Assembly: GCF_023856365.1 (NCBI RefSeq)
Contig: NW_026042423.1
Location: 62,001-126,000, forward strand
Direction of reading: 5' to 3'
From: Brienomyrus brachyistius
Taxonomy: Eukaryota > Chordata > Actinopteri > Osteoglossiformes > Mormyridae
Length of the DNA: 64,000 nt
The translations under genes and the position numbers were made by a program. The notes below the pieces were generated by a model. It was given only the letters and a program-made list of their open reading frames with translations. It was not told where the DNA came from and made no database searches. Below are positions 24,501-36,889 of this stretch, piece by piece. How positions within the stretch are numbered: position 1 is the stretch's first letter; the number at the start of each line of letters is the position of its first letter.

Positions 24501-26677
24501 TCCAACTTACAGGGGAAAATTTGGGGGTTGGTGGTTAGGATTGACACTCATGCTACCGGGAAAAAATTCACAGTTCCTTTTGGACTTGTGGAGGTATCAC
24601 CCACTGCATGACTGCACTCGGGTTCTCATCCCTCCGGTGGTTTGTCATGTGGTGTAATCGGCACGCTCCTTAACTCTTCCATCTGCATACCTGTTTGACT
24701 AAACTGGCTCTCATCGCCAATTTAATGGCTCCGCTGGTGTGGATGCCAGTGTACACAGTGGGGTTTTTTTCCCAGAAATGCTACTGTAAACACAAGTTTG
24801 ACATTATTATAGAGGTTTCCCATCATCTTTGGAAATCCAGACCCTGACCGCGACTCAAGTTCTTGGCATTGTTTCTGTGGTGTGACGAAGATTGGATTTG
24901 AAGTGCGTCGGACAATGAAACCCGAATTTTCCCTTCCTGGGGATATCAATTCTTGAAGTTTTCCAGAGCGTGTTTATAATGTAACGGACAAAACAAGCTC
25001 CTGGGGCCAGTGGTCTTCCCAGTAAACCCAGTTTAATTGCCTCCAGACTGTTTAGTCGCTGCCAGCTGTAATGACCGCTCACCAGTTCTTGCTTTGCTGC
25101 TGTTCTTTTTTTGCCAAACCATGCAAAGTCAGCATTGTGGGAGACTAACTGGGGAAAACAAAATGTTTCCCCTAAAGTTGTATTTTAACAGTTTTGTCAC
25201 AAAGATCACAAATATTTTCCGTTCATACTTCCTCGTACCTTACCTGGACACCTGCCCTTGAAAAATAGTGAAATCGGAGACTTGTACGTGGTTGGCGTGA
25301 TAAGCGTTAAGTCATGGATAACAAATTCATGGTGTCATAAATCAAGAGAAGGTTTTAAAAATAAAAATCCTTTTTAATGTTTGTGTAAGACCCTTGCTTG
25401 TAGAAAGCACTGTTTCCTAGCCAATCGAATAATGCTTTGATTGTTAAGATTAACTTCAGGGACTCAGAACTCTCAGGATTTCATCTGTCAGAATGATCGT
25501 AGTCAACTTGACGCAAGTATGCAAAACGGGGGGCTCAGGTTTTATGAGTGCGAGTCATAACACTCTAATTAAAGGGCTCCCAGTGTCGGGTGCAGGGCAG
25601 AGCACTATGGAGACGCCAAGTTAACTGTAGGTGTGTTGCGCCGACCTTTGACCTTTCTGTGCTTATCCACAAGAACCACTGGATAACTCGGTTAACAGCC
25701 CTGTCTGTATGTTCAGTTCAGGAAGGTGCTCCTGTTGGTTATGGAAGGATAGTGGAGCAGTCAAATCGTTTTGTGAATTTGCATAGCATTGATAAAAGGA
25801 GGTTAATACCTGTTGGTTCGCTGTCCTCCCCTTCCCCTCCCAGTGAATAGATCGTTCCACAGATAGAAAAAGCCTAGAGACCGTCTCTACGACTGCCGGA
25901 GACCCTGCCCCTTTCTGTTCCATCTGTGACATGTGTGAAAGCTCTGAATACAACCAGCAGTCCGATTACGTTTAACCCCCTGACCTCCAACTCAGTAGTG
26001 AAGGGAGGTCTTGGGAGAATAGGGTGGGTGGGGGGGGGGTGCAATTTTATCTGCAAGTAGACGTCTGACTTTCACCCCAGCTGTGCTCCTCGGAGCTGTG
26101 AGCGAGGTAACTATGGCAACACTCTGGCAGGAACGACTGTGTAAGTTCTGGGATTTGCTCAGTGCTCGAACTGCCCACAGGTTTGCGCTGTACGGAATGG
26201 CTGTCGTTATCCGGGGGGGGGGTATCTGCATGCTGTCACGACGGAGACATATAGCAGGAACCCAGAATACAGCTGTAGTCGGGAAGAGAAGCTCATTCCC
26301 TTATGATCACAAATCTCCATGCATGTCCCTTATTTCCTCCACAATCTTGCCGCCCCCTACTGGTACATGTGAGGAAGGTAGACAGGCTGCTATTTCACAG
26401 TACTTGATATAACTGGTTGGTCCCATCCTGCGTAGATTGACACTCATCCTCCTCTTTCCAGTGAAATGTGCCGTAATTATAATCCAGTGCAAGTCCCTGT
26501 TGAGCCCAGATGTTCAGCAGTGCTCTGCCTGCGGGCTTTTGTCTGCACGCTGCTTAGTGTGATTTAGCAGCTGGAGAGGATGGGGCGTCCGGTACCAAGA
26601 CCCGTCACCAACAGTCGGGAAAAAGACTCCCGAAAGCCACATTTTTAGTTGTTTGCCCAAGATGAAACGGATCTTTA

Positions 26678-27131
26678 TACAACTCTGGGGGGAAAAAAAT
26701 TGAGACCACTGTGTATTTTTAAACAAATCTGCATTTTGAAATCTTGGTTTAATTCTGCTGACAGAAGGATACGCTGCTTAAAAGTGAAGCAGGAGACACC
26801 GAGAATGGGCAGAAACCAGCCAGGTAGAGGGCAGAGGCGACTTCCTAATGCCAGAGATGAACGTCGACTTATCCGAAAGTTTCTCAAGAATCGTAGGATG
26901 ACATCGAGTGACCTTCAAAGAGAATGCAAAGCATTAAGTGCTGGTGTGAAGTGCACTGCCCGGACAGTTCGTATCAGGCTCCTAGAAGCAGGACTGAAGT
27001 CCCACAAAGCGAGGAAGAAGCCCTTCAGTAATGAGAAGCAGGGAAGAGCCAGGCTGCAGTTTACAAAGACATGTATGTATTATTCACAGACGCACACGTA
27101 CAAATTGAGAAATGAGTGAAACAAAAAATTA
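26678..27131 (+). pseudogene. Tc1-like transposase, N-terminal fragment
   Basis: The left end carries a Tc1-type terminus (acaactctgg followed by an A-rich and gagaccact segment). A frame then encodes a basic helix-turn-helix region: the start MGRNQPGRGQ, a DERRLIRKFL helix, and a RTVRIRLLEAGL segment typical of the second DNA-binding subdomain. The DDE catalytic part is missing, and the copy ends in a remnant of the opposite end near 27100-27131. A deletion derivative, not a functional transposase. Confidence 0.8.
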
Positions 27132-27856
27132 GAGTAAGGACCCTGGCCACCTGTAACAGGCCGGGGCCTTTAACAGAGTTTTCACGCTACTTCCACCCCA
27201 ACGGGAAGTAAGTGTTGATCTGCAAAAAAAGTCAAGGACTGCTGAGCAGCTGTGCTTCGCCTTACTTGGAGACCAGGGAGTGAAGAGAAACGTTTCGCAG
27301 AAAAGGGGGTGAACGCACCGCACTGGTATTTTTACAAGGGTGGTTGAATTCCCTGCTGCTCTTTTGAACTGGGACATCTCTGATTGGTTTACAGGGGGAG
27401 AGAGACTCCCACCACTCACACGGACAGCGCAGAGGCCTCGTTTAAATCAAGTCGGAGTTCAGCTGCTTTCTGGGAAACCAGAAAACCTTGCCGATGAGTA
27501 AAAGATTGGGGTCACAGTGCGTTTTGGCCACAGTCACAGGTCAGGATCCAACCACAGGCTGTTCATCGCAAGCAGCCTGTGGTCATACAGGATTGCCACT
27601 CGCTGGATGGAGAATTTTAGAACTGGAAACAGAAATGTCGCCTTTGTTCAAGATCCGGTTCATTGCGTGAGAGTCATTGAATGATTTAAAAATGATTCTG
27701 TCTGTATCTCCAAACCGCCATGTGTGTGTGACAACACGCCCTCACACACACTTAAACAGTGGAATGTTTTCTGAATATTTAATACCGTTGTTTTCAAAAG
27801 AACAGAAGGAAGACAAAGCCGTGATCTTTCATCAGGTTTCTTATCCCCAGTCCCTG

Positions 27857-27888
27857 CCCCCCCCCCCCCCCCCCCCCCCCCGCCCCCC
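27857..27888 (+). repeat. Poly-C tract
   Basis: Twenty-five consecutive C residues, then G and six more C. On the minus strand this is a long G run with quadruplex potential. Length may be assembly-sensitive. Confidence 0.9.
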
Positions 27889-30472
27889 AACATAATGGTG
27901 GTTTAAATTTAGAACATGAAAAAATTGCTGAGTGTAGAAAAACCGCCAAGAAAAGTCACATGTTTGTCTGAAAAGACGATGTAGGATCTTAAGTAGGGTG
28001 TCTGGATCGCATGTGGCACAACTTTCTGGTTGAAAGAATCCACGGGAAGTTCTGTTGTGCTTTGGGGGAGACTCGCCCAAATGATTCGTATTTCACACGC
28101 CTTCGGGACGAATTTCAGTGTGTATCTGTTTTCCAGTCATGGGAATAGACACCCCTCTCCCTGCCTGGAAAATCTACTATAGAGCGTCTTACACTCATAT
28201 CCGAACTGATCTGCCGTATCGATACAGCTGCCAAGCTATGAGAACATTATAAAAGCCTTGCGAGGGAAATCACAAAAATGTTACCGCAGTGTGACCCATG
28301 CCGCCCCCGCTTTCCGCCCAGAGATTTATTTTAAGCATTAGAAAACAATCTGAAGCAGTCGCTGGATTTTGGACGTAGCCCTGAGCTGCTGCCTCTGAAA
28401 GGTTGATTTCATATCCAGATGTACACAGATCTCCTGGGATGTGCAGCAGTAGCACTGAGAGAGGTTCTCGCTCAAAAGCGTGAGGAGTACAAATTTGGTC
28501 TTGCTTAGAATTGTTCCATACTTGGACCTGACATTTGAAATAGAAGATGACAAAAGATCTCATGAACGTTTGCGCTATTGTTGGTAGCCTGGAAACTTTA
28601 ACCATAAAAGCGTCTGAACGATATAAAACAAATCCAGAGTTAATACTACAAGTGTAATAAATGCGAGTTAGTTGTTCCCTCCCAAAGTACAAAACATCGT
28701 GTGACAAGACCTGTTCAGCAGAAAAGCACCATGCAGTTTCCCTGCATGAAAAATGAACCTTTCTGCTGTCTCTTTGGGTAAATGAAATCTAACAGGCCTC
28801 AGTACCAACAGGGGCTTCATCGTGGACCCTGACATGAGGTCATGTCTCCGCCATATATGGCCTGAGATTGGTAGCGGAAGCTCCCCAGTTGTGCATAATT
28901 TTAATTATTCGCACGAATTCAGCACGCGTAATAGATGGCAGTACCAGATTTTATTAATATTAGTGGAAATGAATGTCACTTTTACAATTACAATTATCGA
29001 TTCACACACACACACACTCAAGAAATGAATGTAAATTAATTAATATAACTAATATAAAATATCAGACCCTGGGTGGGGCCTGTCCGTCTTAGATGGGTTC
29101 AGCGCCACGCCTGGCCCATAGGGGTGTTTCGGGACCTTTGGTGTTGTGAGGATGGTGTGACCGCCCGTGTGCCTCACGTCCCCAGAAGATATTAAACAAA
29201 CAGTACGGGGGGGTGCGCTTGGTGTCCCAGCAAGGCTCATTCCAGAGGGTTTTTTGTGCATCAGGATGGGTCAAACAAAGGCTTTGTGAAGAATGTCCTG
29301 GAAGCTCCCCACCCCAGGGATGGAATGTTCCTCGCTTGTATGCCCTAAAGGATACAGAGCAGTCACTCACTGGCAGGTGGGTTATACATGCCGGTTTGGT
29401 GCCTGTACCTCACCCCCCTCCCTCAGCCACCACAGCAAAGGCCATTAAGCTGGAAACAGGTGGACAAACAGCTTTGCTGCTAGAATAATGTTTCTCGATT
29501 GATTACACTGTCTTTGTAGAAATCGTACCATTATTACTGCAGATCTTGGTGTTCCAGTAGGTTTACCCGACTTCTTTTTTTTTTCAGTTTTGTTACACGT
29601 CACATGACGTAATCTTATTTTAAATGAACATATCTGTGAGTGTTTACCTGTCATGCATTTTGATACCGGTCCCTTGTTTGCCATATTTTACCGGCTATTT
29701 ACTGAAACAGTCCTGCGATTCCACAGGTAATTAGAAATAAATGTCACCGGATTTTACAATCCAAGCTATTAATCATTGTCCTGTCGCGTTAGTTTTCCGC
29801 CCGGCAAAGGGCATCGAATAAATATACTGAACGCTACTCGCAAACAGATAACGTGGGGCTAATGGGAAGGGTTTTGTGTGCGAACAGGAGTATTATAATT
29901 ATGGTAACAAAAGACTACAAATGTAATATTAGAGCCGGAGCGATTGACATGGGGAGGTGCTGCACGGTGGTTATGTAACGGACTTTTCCCAGCTGTACAC
30001 TGTAGTAGTGACTCGATCCTTTAGGAGGTCCGAGATCCGGAGACTTGCTTCGGAATGCTGCTGGAAATTCCCACCACCCTCACTACGAGTCCGGCGCAGA
30101 TGTGTGCAGCATGCAAGCATGCAAACAACGCGTTTTATCTCCAGCTGCCTACGACTGCCGCTACGACCGTAGCAAAGTTCTTTTCTTACCGCATAGCAGA
30201 CAATTAAGGAGATAGGAGTTTCTAACAGCTGCACTTGCGATGAGTTGTTCTGCTTGTTATTTACCCATCGCGATGCGAAGCGGCGTATGGAGGAGCGCAG
30301 CTTCGCAGTCAGACTGAAGGAATTCGCCGCGTTAAATTTTAACTAGTCCCCCGTGTTGCTGAAAACAGTGGGACACAGGAGCCCTGGAACACATGTAAGA
30401 CTTTTTAATATTAGTAACAACATTAACGGACAGTATGGTTTGATCGTATTTTTTTTAAACGAGATCAGCGGC

Positions 30473-30967
30473 ATGGGAAGCGTGGGCAGCCGCGGGAAAA
30501 AGGTGGCACCTGCGTCTGTGAAAGAGGCGAGTGGCGACGGGGAGCAGCGCGATCGCGGTGCGGCCGGCGGCTCCTTAAAGCCTTCCGAAATACAGACTGT
30601 GACTGACTTGAGGCAGTCCCGGGACAGAGCCCCACCGGCCTGCCACAGCGAAGGACGCCACTCGGAATTATCCGCTGACGACTATGACGTCATGGACGCG
30701 GACTTGGACGGCGTGCTGGCGGAGTACGACGGTACAATAGCTGGTCTCGGTGAGATCTCCCGGCAGGGCGGTTTCTGGCATCCCGGACGCGAGTGTAAAG
30801 GAGGCGGCTTCAGATCCGTTTATAAATTAGAACTTTCTAAAGAAACTCCGCGACCCTGTGACGTGGATCGCAGGGTCGATTTCAAGAAAGATTTTTATAG
30901 TAAACATTTCAAACCTGCGCTTAGTTTTCCAGATAAGCCTACTTGTCCTGGCGGATTACGAGAAAAG
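30473..30967 (+). CDS. cys1: cys1 coding exon 1
   Basis: ATG at 30473-30475; donor AAG|gtaatt at 30967/30968, phase 0. Contains the MGSVGSRGKK myristoylation-type start, an acidic stretch around DDYDVMDADLDG, and ends LREK. Confidence 0.85.
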
Positions 30968-32262
30968 GTAATTTTTTTTTATTATTATTCTTTTCTTTAT
31001 CTTTAGGTAACATTAGGTAAAATATAGGCCTGCATAAAATCTCACAGTGATTGTAACTGGAGTGTAAAGGTGTTTGTAGTCTTTGAAATTGGCGCCGATC
31101 TTCAAATTCCTGTCGTCTAAAAATACATGAATAGCGACAAATTTAAAGAAATTATAAAACACTCAAGGTTTTCAGTAGGTTTGATCAGACACTGGATTTT
31201 CAGTAGGAAAAATAACACAAAACACTAATGATATTCCCTGGTTATTAACTTGCACTTCCCATTTGTATAGACTATGCAGTTTTGAGGCATTGCATGAAAT
31301 TCTCCCATTCTTTAACGCGTCAAACATCCATGGCACTCCAGCACTTTGTAAATTCTCTTGTAATTAAAATGTGAAATTGTTGTCCTAGTATTTGAAAGAG
31401 CGCCTTAATTGAGACAAACTCACAAGCAGCACAGAAAAATCGCGCATCTTTTGAGACCTATGGGTGTAAGGAAACAGGAATGGAAGGTTCAGCGTTTTAA
31501 TAATTTGTTCAGGGTGCAGTTTGTAATTTCGAATGCAAATAGCTGGTTAAACAAGTATGTTTAAACACAATATACTGTAGGCCTTAATCATGCTTTAAAG
31601 GTAAAAATGTCTTGGCAGGACCGTTTCCAGGATCGCTCACTCACCAAGGAGACAGCCTCGTAAGTACGCCTTTAATTATTTAGCTTTCCTGCCCAAAAGT
31701 ATGTTGTGACAAGTCGGGCAATATCAAATTAACAGTATGCATATTTAAATACTTAGCAGCCTTTTTACGGTGGATAAATCGTGTGATGCGCTGTTTCAGA
31801 AGAAAAAAACGGCCCACAGTTAGAAACATAATATGCTCTTACATTTAGAGACAGATACATATTAGTGTTAAGTTTATGGCATCCTTTCTATCAAAAATGA
31901 ACTGACTCTCTCCTGGAATTATTTCAGTACATTTTTACATTTATGGTCATTTAGAGTAATAATAATAAAATTGTATTCACATTGTTCTTTTTGCTCATGA
32001 AGCTGTTTACAAGTGTCATAAACAATCTAATGAAAGATTAAACCAATGTGTTTAAAGTATTGAGGTCAGTTCGAATGGATTTTGGTTGGTTATTAAACAG
32101 CTCTAACTTGGCTAAGGGCGTCTGCCAAATACTGTAAATGTAAATATAATGTAAATGATGTGTTTCTGGAACAGGGTCCCTGGAACTTGTGAGGTTACAT
32201 CCTTCCGGTATAACAGGTCAGAAGAGGACCTGATGGAGACCATCGAGAGGGAATTCAGCTGA
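30473..32262 (+). CDS. cys1: cys1, cystin-1 (complete, three coding exons)
   Basis: Cystin is a cilium-associated, N-myristoylated protein; loss of the mouse gene causes cystic kidney disease. Exons 30473-30967, 31619-31659 and 32175-32262 join in frame to 207 residues (human about 158). Start choice: the ATG at 30473 gives MGSVGS..., a good myristoylation signal (Gly2, Ser6, basic residues after); an upstream in-frame start at 30353 would bury it. The C-terminus SEEDLMETIEREFS is close to the conserved end of mammalian cystin and is the main support for the name. The middle is poorly conserved and hydrophilic. I do not see the AxEGG ciliary motif described in the mouse protein. Next to klf11 and convergent with it, as in human 2p25. 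Confidence 0.85.
30968..32174 (+). other. cys1 introns 1 and 2
   Basis: Two AT-rich GT-AG introns (30968-31618 and 31660-32174) around the 41-nt exon 2. No other feature recognised. Confidence 0.75.
31619..31659 (+). CDS. cys1: cys1 coding exon 2
   Basis: A 41-nt exon between cttggcag (31611-31618) and gtaagt (31660). It encodes DRFQDRSLTKETA and ends in phase 2. Small, but both splice sites are strong and the frame runs into the conserved final exon. Confidence 0.8.
32175..32262 (+). CDS. cys1: cys1 coding exon 3
   Basis: Acceptor ggaacag ends at 32174; TGA at 32260-32262. It encodes VPGTCEVTSFRYNRSEEDLM then ETIEREFS, the conserved cystin C-terminus. Confidence 0.88.
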
Positions 32263-32953
32263 CGATGGCCACAGAGAGAGTCTGCAGTGCTGCTCACTCA
32301 CACAAAAGACAAACTGTTTTTGGTCTTGTGGCACAACTCTGGTACCCAGAGCTGAATTACAGGAACTTTTCTGTCACTGTAAGTGACTATTATAAAATCT
32401 CCGCTTTGTGTTGGGACAGCCATAACTACTCAGCTGTACAGCCAGTTCACTGGATACAGTTGTTGCTAGACTGCGAGTCATTTAAGAGGCAGTGCTGGTA
32501 CAGATTTGCAGGCGGCTGCATTACTTTGGCTTCTTAGTCCCCCTATATAAATTATAATTTACCGGCTATTCCTATATTAATATTAACGCCTAATGTGGCG
32601 ACAGAGCCCTGGCAGCATGTGACTTGACTGTGTCAGCCTGTAGGTCACTGCCAGCTGCCCAGTGTCGTAAAATCAAATCCTATGAATGATGAAACAGAAT
32701 ATATTGACGGCCAGTGGTTTCTGTGACTCATCTGTGATCAGCCCAACCAAACCACAGCGACCTGTCGCCATTGCCTTGGTGACCGGTTTCCCTGGGAATA
32801 TTTAACGAGCCAGAGGGTAGCACTCTCCTGCTAACACTGTAAATGATTGCTTACGTTCATGTGAGCTTTCGTGCTCAGGTCATGGTCGTTTCTTTTTTTA
32901 GGCATGGTGCGATCTTAATGTATGGGCTTTTTAACGTCAAGGTCTGATTAGAG

Positions 32954-33360
32954 CAGCAGTTCTCAGCCCGCGATTCTCAACTCATGGGTCGCAACCCAAA
33001 TTTGGGTCGCGAGGCGGAGTTGGTAATGTAAACATTTCAAAACCAGCATGCTCTTATGCTGATCTATGATCAGATTTCCCAGCCCAGTCCTACAATTAGC
33101 CCGTATAAACAGGTCTTTGGTCTTCAAATGCTTAGCGCAAAACTAGTGAACACTCAACCAATCCAAGAAGCCAAACCGCAGATGCTTAATTTAAAATTCG
33201 CTGGCACATCAATCAGATTCGTGCGACAGGCATTGATTGGCGAAAATTGCAGAGGGCACTGCGCGCTTAATAATAGCGCTAATTTAAACCTATACTTAAC
33301 ACAGGGTCGTGACTGAGCCGACATGGGAAAAACTGGGTCGAAAATGGTTGAGAGCCACTG
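32954..33360. mobile_element. hAT-like MITE
   Basis: Left end CAGCAGTTCTCAGCC pairs with the right end, whose complement reads CAGTGGCTCTCAACC; this is the CAGTGGTTCTCAACC-type terminus common to hAT MITEs. Inner gggtcgcaaccca and gggtcgaaaa segments also pair. A clean 8-bp target duplication is not visible. No coding capacity. Confidence 0.65.
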
Positions 33361-35060
33361 TTCTCGAGAAAGGGTATTTCAATCCTTGCTTTCTTATGTT
33401 TGGCACAGATGTATATTGGGGCGGCACAGGAATGTTTTTCTTGCTTGCTCCGTAGTTTTATAAAATACGTCTGTATATTTAAATCTCTTTTCCTGCCCAG
33501 AATTCCCCAGCGGCAAGCCCCCTTCCTGAAAGAGAACCTTTACACTGAACTGGGGTTCTCTCTGGCCGCTTGTCCGGCATGGAAACCAACCCACTGCGCC
33601 CCCTGTTCTGAATGCGCGTCTATACTACCATCTTGTGGTTACTTCGGGCATTACACTACACAAATACTCTTGGGGCGGTATAGAATTAAGCTTCTATATC
33701 AGGTAAAGCAGGGTTTCTTAAGTTCTGGCGACTGTTTACTTGAAGAATTTCCGTAATTTTGGAAAATTTAAGCTTTAAATTCCCCCCATTAAATAAATAA
33801 CATGAACTTATCGTTATGTAAATTAAGTAAAAAAAAAATCTAGTTATTAAATACAAAAAGCGTTGAGGTGTTTTTTTTTTTGCTTTAAATTGTTTCATTT
33901 AGTTGATTATTTCTAAATTGTGCTGAATTAGTTTTTGAATGTAAATAATTGATGTATTTAATTAATTGCTCAGGGCGATGAGCAATTGAAAAGCCACCAT
34001 CAGGCCATTTAAAGCTCTTTAATTCGACTCCTGTCATTTCCTCATATCCCAGCTTAATCAAGGCAGCTTAGTCGAGAGCTCAACTGCGACACTGAACATT
34101 TTAATAATTTTTATTCTCGGTGCTTAGTAGAGATAGGGAAGAGACTCTTCTGGATGGTGCTACAAAGTCGGTGAGTAATGACACTTTTCTGGTGTATATT
34201 TTCACAAACCTGCAGGGTTTTTCACCAGAATGCCCGGTCAACTCGGGGGCAGCAGTAAAGCCTCAATCTAAATTAACCTTAATCACGTGACCGAAGTCAT
34301 GTGACAGAAAAGCAAAGGCGTCTCATCCTCCCAATCAACCGAGTTCAAACTGAATACCTGTGGGCTGCTGAAAGGTTGTCACCCCGGTTTCGGCGTGTAG
34401 CTTAATGCATAGGAATAATGGTATTTGTTCCGTGAAATACACAAACACCTGTATGTTCCATCGAAAAATAATTTAGTAATCATTCTGGCAAACCCAGTCG
34501 CATTTGTTACTAAGCCGACTTGTGAGTCGGACTACAAAACGGTCACGTGAATATCTACAATTGTTTTACAATCTGTTGGCAAAGGGCTCCAGGCTTTCAT
34601 TTGTCACATGCGAGGTATACAGTCAGACCGTAACCGGTAGTGAAATGCAAGGTGGTCAACACCGCCAAAGTAAACGATGAAAGCAAAATAAGTCATTTAA
34701 AAGTAGGCCTAACAATATCATAAATAGTCATAAATAAGGACAGTTATACTGTAAAAAACTAGAAGATCAGATATCGAATAGATCGAGGTCGAATAAAGTA
34801 TGAGGTGCATAATAAGGGGAGAATATAAGTTAGAAGTGCCAATTAAGCGGTCTAAATTAGACTCTCTAATTGTAGAAGCTCCTTCTGAGCATCTCAGTTC
34901 TCACTGTGAGATATCAGAAGCGCTTTCCTCGGGTAAGTTATTTATCTACACCGCCTAAGTGTGATTGTGCTGCATATAAGCGTTCCGCTTCACCAAATTT
35001 CAGAAAAACCGGCGATGCTCGGCTGCAGTCGAAGAAGCGGCCTCTTTCGGTGTCCGCTTA

Positions 35061-35112
35061 TGACGTCATAAATACTGAGAGGTGGGTATGCAATGCGATA
35101 CCCGATTGGTCG
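35061..35112. promoter_or_regulatory. CRE palindrome and inverted CCAAT box in an intergenic GC-rich patch
   Basis: Perfect TGACGTCA at 35061-35068 and cgattggtcg (inverted CCAAT) at about 35103-35112, within a patch carrying several CpGs. It lies 3 kb past cys1 and more than 1 kb past the klf11 3' end. Could be a distal element or a cryptic promoter; no transcript is implied by the sequence. Confidence 0.4.
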
Positions 35113-36084
35113 CACCCACCCAGCGCCCCTCCTACCTACACTCTGATTTGTCAAAGGGTTCTAATGGGAGGGGGTGTGGAAAAAGCCGCAGAAGTGGGCT
35201 TTGTGTAAAGGGCGTAAAATCGTGTTAGATCCGTAACGAAAGGATAGCCATCAGTGACCATTATGAATTTGTGTTGTTGTCGTGATATTTTCACGGTTTA
35301 TTAACTTTGTGTTTATGTGTCATGGAGAGCAGGGTGGGGTAAAAGGAAAAGAGAATCTCCCCCCGGGGATTAATAAAGCATCACTCCTATTAATGATTTT
35401 GCTGCTATTTTATTATGTAAAAAGCATTACATCATTTTCAAAAATCATGCAAATGTACCAGAGATTTTCTGGACGTATTTCAATGTACCAGCTCCCATAT
35501 GCATCTTTGTTTTTGATTTATCATCCATTTAACAAGCACAGCACTTTGAAAAAGGAAAAATATTTTTTACCTATAACTCGATTTAAATTACAGGGGTATG
35601 TATACATGAGTAGGTGTCTTTGGAAACTGATATATGTGGAAAGTTAATGATTAATAAATACGAGACAATAGTTAGGAACATAGGTGATGCTATTTTGTTG
35701 GGTTTATTGGGTAAGTTAAGTTTCCTGGTGTAGCGTCGGTAGGCCTACACTGCTACACTGCGTTGCCTTAATGTAGATATGATCAATTATTGAGCACTAA
35801 CTCGCGAAGATGAATTTCTGGTTACATACAGAGAAGTGAAACACGATGACAACGTTCCAGTTGGGAGTGTGCTTTCACAACTCCGCGTAACGTGGGAGGC
35901 CAGGCGATTAATCTGGATTTCCAGTGACTTGCAGAGCGATTGCGTCACGTCTGCGGGATGTTCCGCTGCATCAGCAAATTCCACAGGAATTTCAGTCCAC
36001 CATCTTGGCGTGTGACTTTGACATGACATTTGCCAATGTAGAAACGGGGCAGATACTGTATCACCACAGTCTTTAATACAAACA

Positions 36085-36593
36085 TTTATTAAATACGCAA
36101 TGTGACATAGATCATAATAATCACAGTGTAGATTACTGTCCACTCACTGACTGCACATATAACTTTCCGTATTCTGTAAGTAAATGGCATTTTGAATATG
36201 CAATATGGTCAAAGATATGTATTTACATACACGCACAGATACAAATATACAAATATAATTACAGACAAACTTCATATACAGGCTTTGGCAATGAGTGCAT
36301 ACATTTTGCAAGATATGAAAGTAAACAAATTCCTTTGCAAAAAAACATGTAAAAACAAGCAAGGAGGGAAAAATGTCCAGTGCATTTCAGTTTTATTTCT
36401 TTTTTTTCCCATGAGCTACGTAGCAGCCTTTTTAACTTTTCCCTTGAGAGTCTGTGAGGAGTTTAGTCCTGAGATGATAGAATTTGGTTGGAATGGGCAG
36501 GCTAGTCTGGAGCCCCTATCGGGAGGGCGGGGCCAGCTGGAGTGGGAGGAGCCCCTACAGGGAGGGTGGAGCCAGCTGGATTAGGCGGTGCCC
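36085..36593 (-). other. klf11: klf11 3' UTR (probable) with AATAAA
   Basis: The minus strand reads AATAAA at 36090-36085, about 500 bp after the stop. The UTR begins with the remaining minisatellite units and is otherwise AT-rich. The end is inferred. Confidence 0.5.
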
Positions 36594-36646
36594 CTATAGG
36601 GAGAGTGGAGCTCTTATAGGGAGGGCGGAGCCAGCTGGAGTGGGAG
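36510..36646 (-). repeat. 39-bp minisatellite spanning the klf11 stop codon
   Basis: Units at 36510-36548, 36549-36587, 36588-36607 (only 20 bp, internally deleted) and 36608-36646. The full unit is 39 bp = 13 codons. Read on the minus strand, unit 36646-36608 encodes [13 protein letters not shown]; the 19-bp deletion in the next unit shifts the frame and creates the TAG. Confidence 0.88.
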
Positions 36647-36889
36647 GAGCCTTGGCCACGGCCAGCCTATTGAGGTGGCGAACCTCAGCCTGCCAGGTGG
36701 GGATCTTTCTGGCGGTCATGTGTCGGCGGGCGTGCTTGGTCAGGTGGTCACTGCGCATGAAGCGGCGGTCACACACGGGACACGCAAACTTTTTCTCACC
36801 CGTGTGCGTGCGCCTGTGGCGGGAGAGCTCGTCGGAGCGTGCAAACCTCTTGTCGCAGTCATCCCAATTGCAGCTGAAGGGTTTCTCAC
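36594..36889 (-). CDS. klf11: klf11 coding exon 4 (zinc fingers 2 and 3, repeat-encoded C-terminus)
   Basis: Acceptor tttttttcag before 36889; TAG at 36596-36594. It encodes [20 protein letters not shown] onward, finger 3, and the conserved [20 protein letters not shown] tail. The last 18 residues ([13 protein letters not shown] plus APLSL) come from a 39-bp minisatellite that continues past the stop. Confidence 0.9.

Larger units (their letters stand above)
23291..30472. other. Intergenic region between zdhhc14 and cys1
   Basis: No gene recognised. Holds a SINE (24330-24500), a 5' Tc1-like fragment (26678-27131), a 25-base C run (27857-27881), and moderately CpG-containing sequence just before cys1 (29950-30470) that likely includes its promoter. 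A 145-residue minus-strand frame at 28270-28707 has no recognisable domain and is not called. Confidence 0.6.
32263..36084. other. Intergenic region between convergent cys1 and klf11, including the cys1 3' UTR
   Basis: The cys1 3' UTR must start at 32263, but I found no clearly preferred AATAAA. The interval has a hAT-like MITE (32954-33360), AT-rich sequence, and a GC-richer patch at 34900-35210 with a CRE palindrome and inverted CCAAT boxes. No gene recognised; the 100-residue frame at 34906-35208 has no family resemblance. Confidence 0.6.

Noticed and set aside
26649..27119. Intact transposase gene
   Set aside because: Only the DNA-binding half is present; the catalytic half is deleted.
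28270..28707. 145-residue minus-strand open frame
   Set aside because: No recognisable domain, no splice context or promoter; consistent with chance in intergenic DNA.
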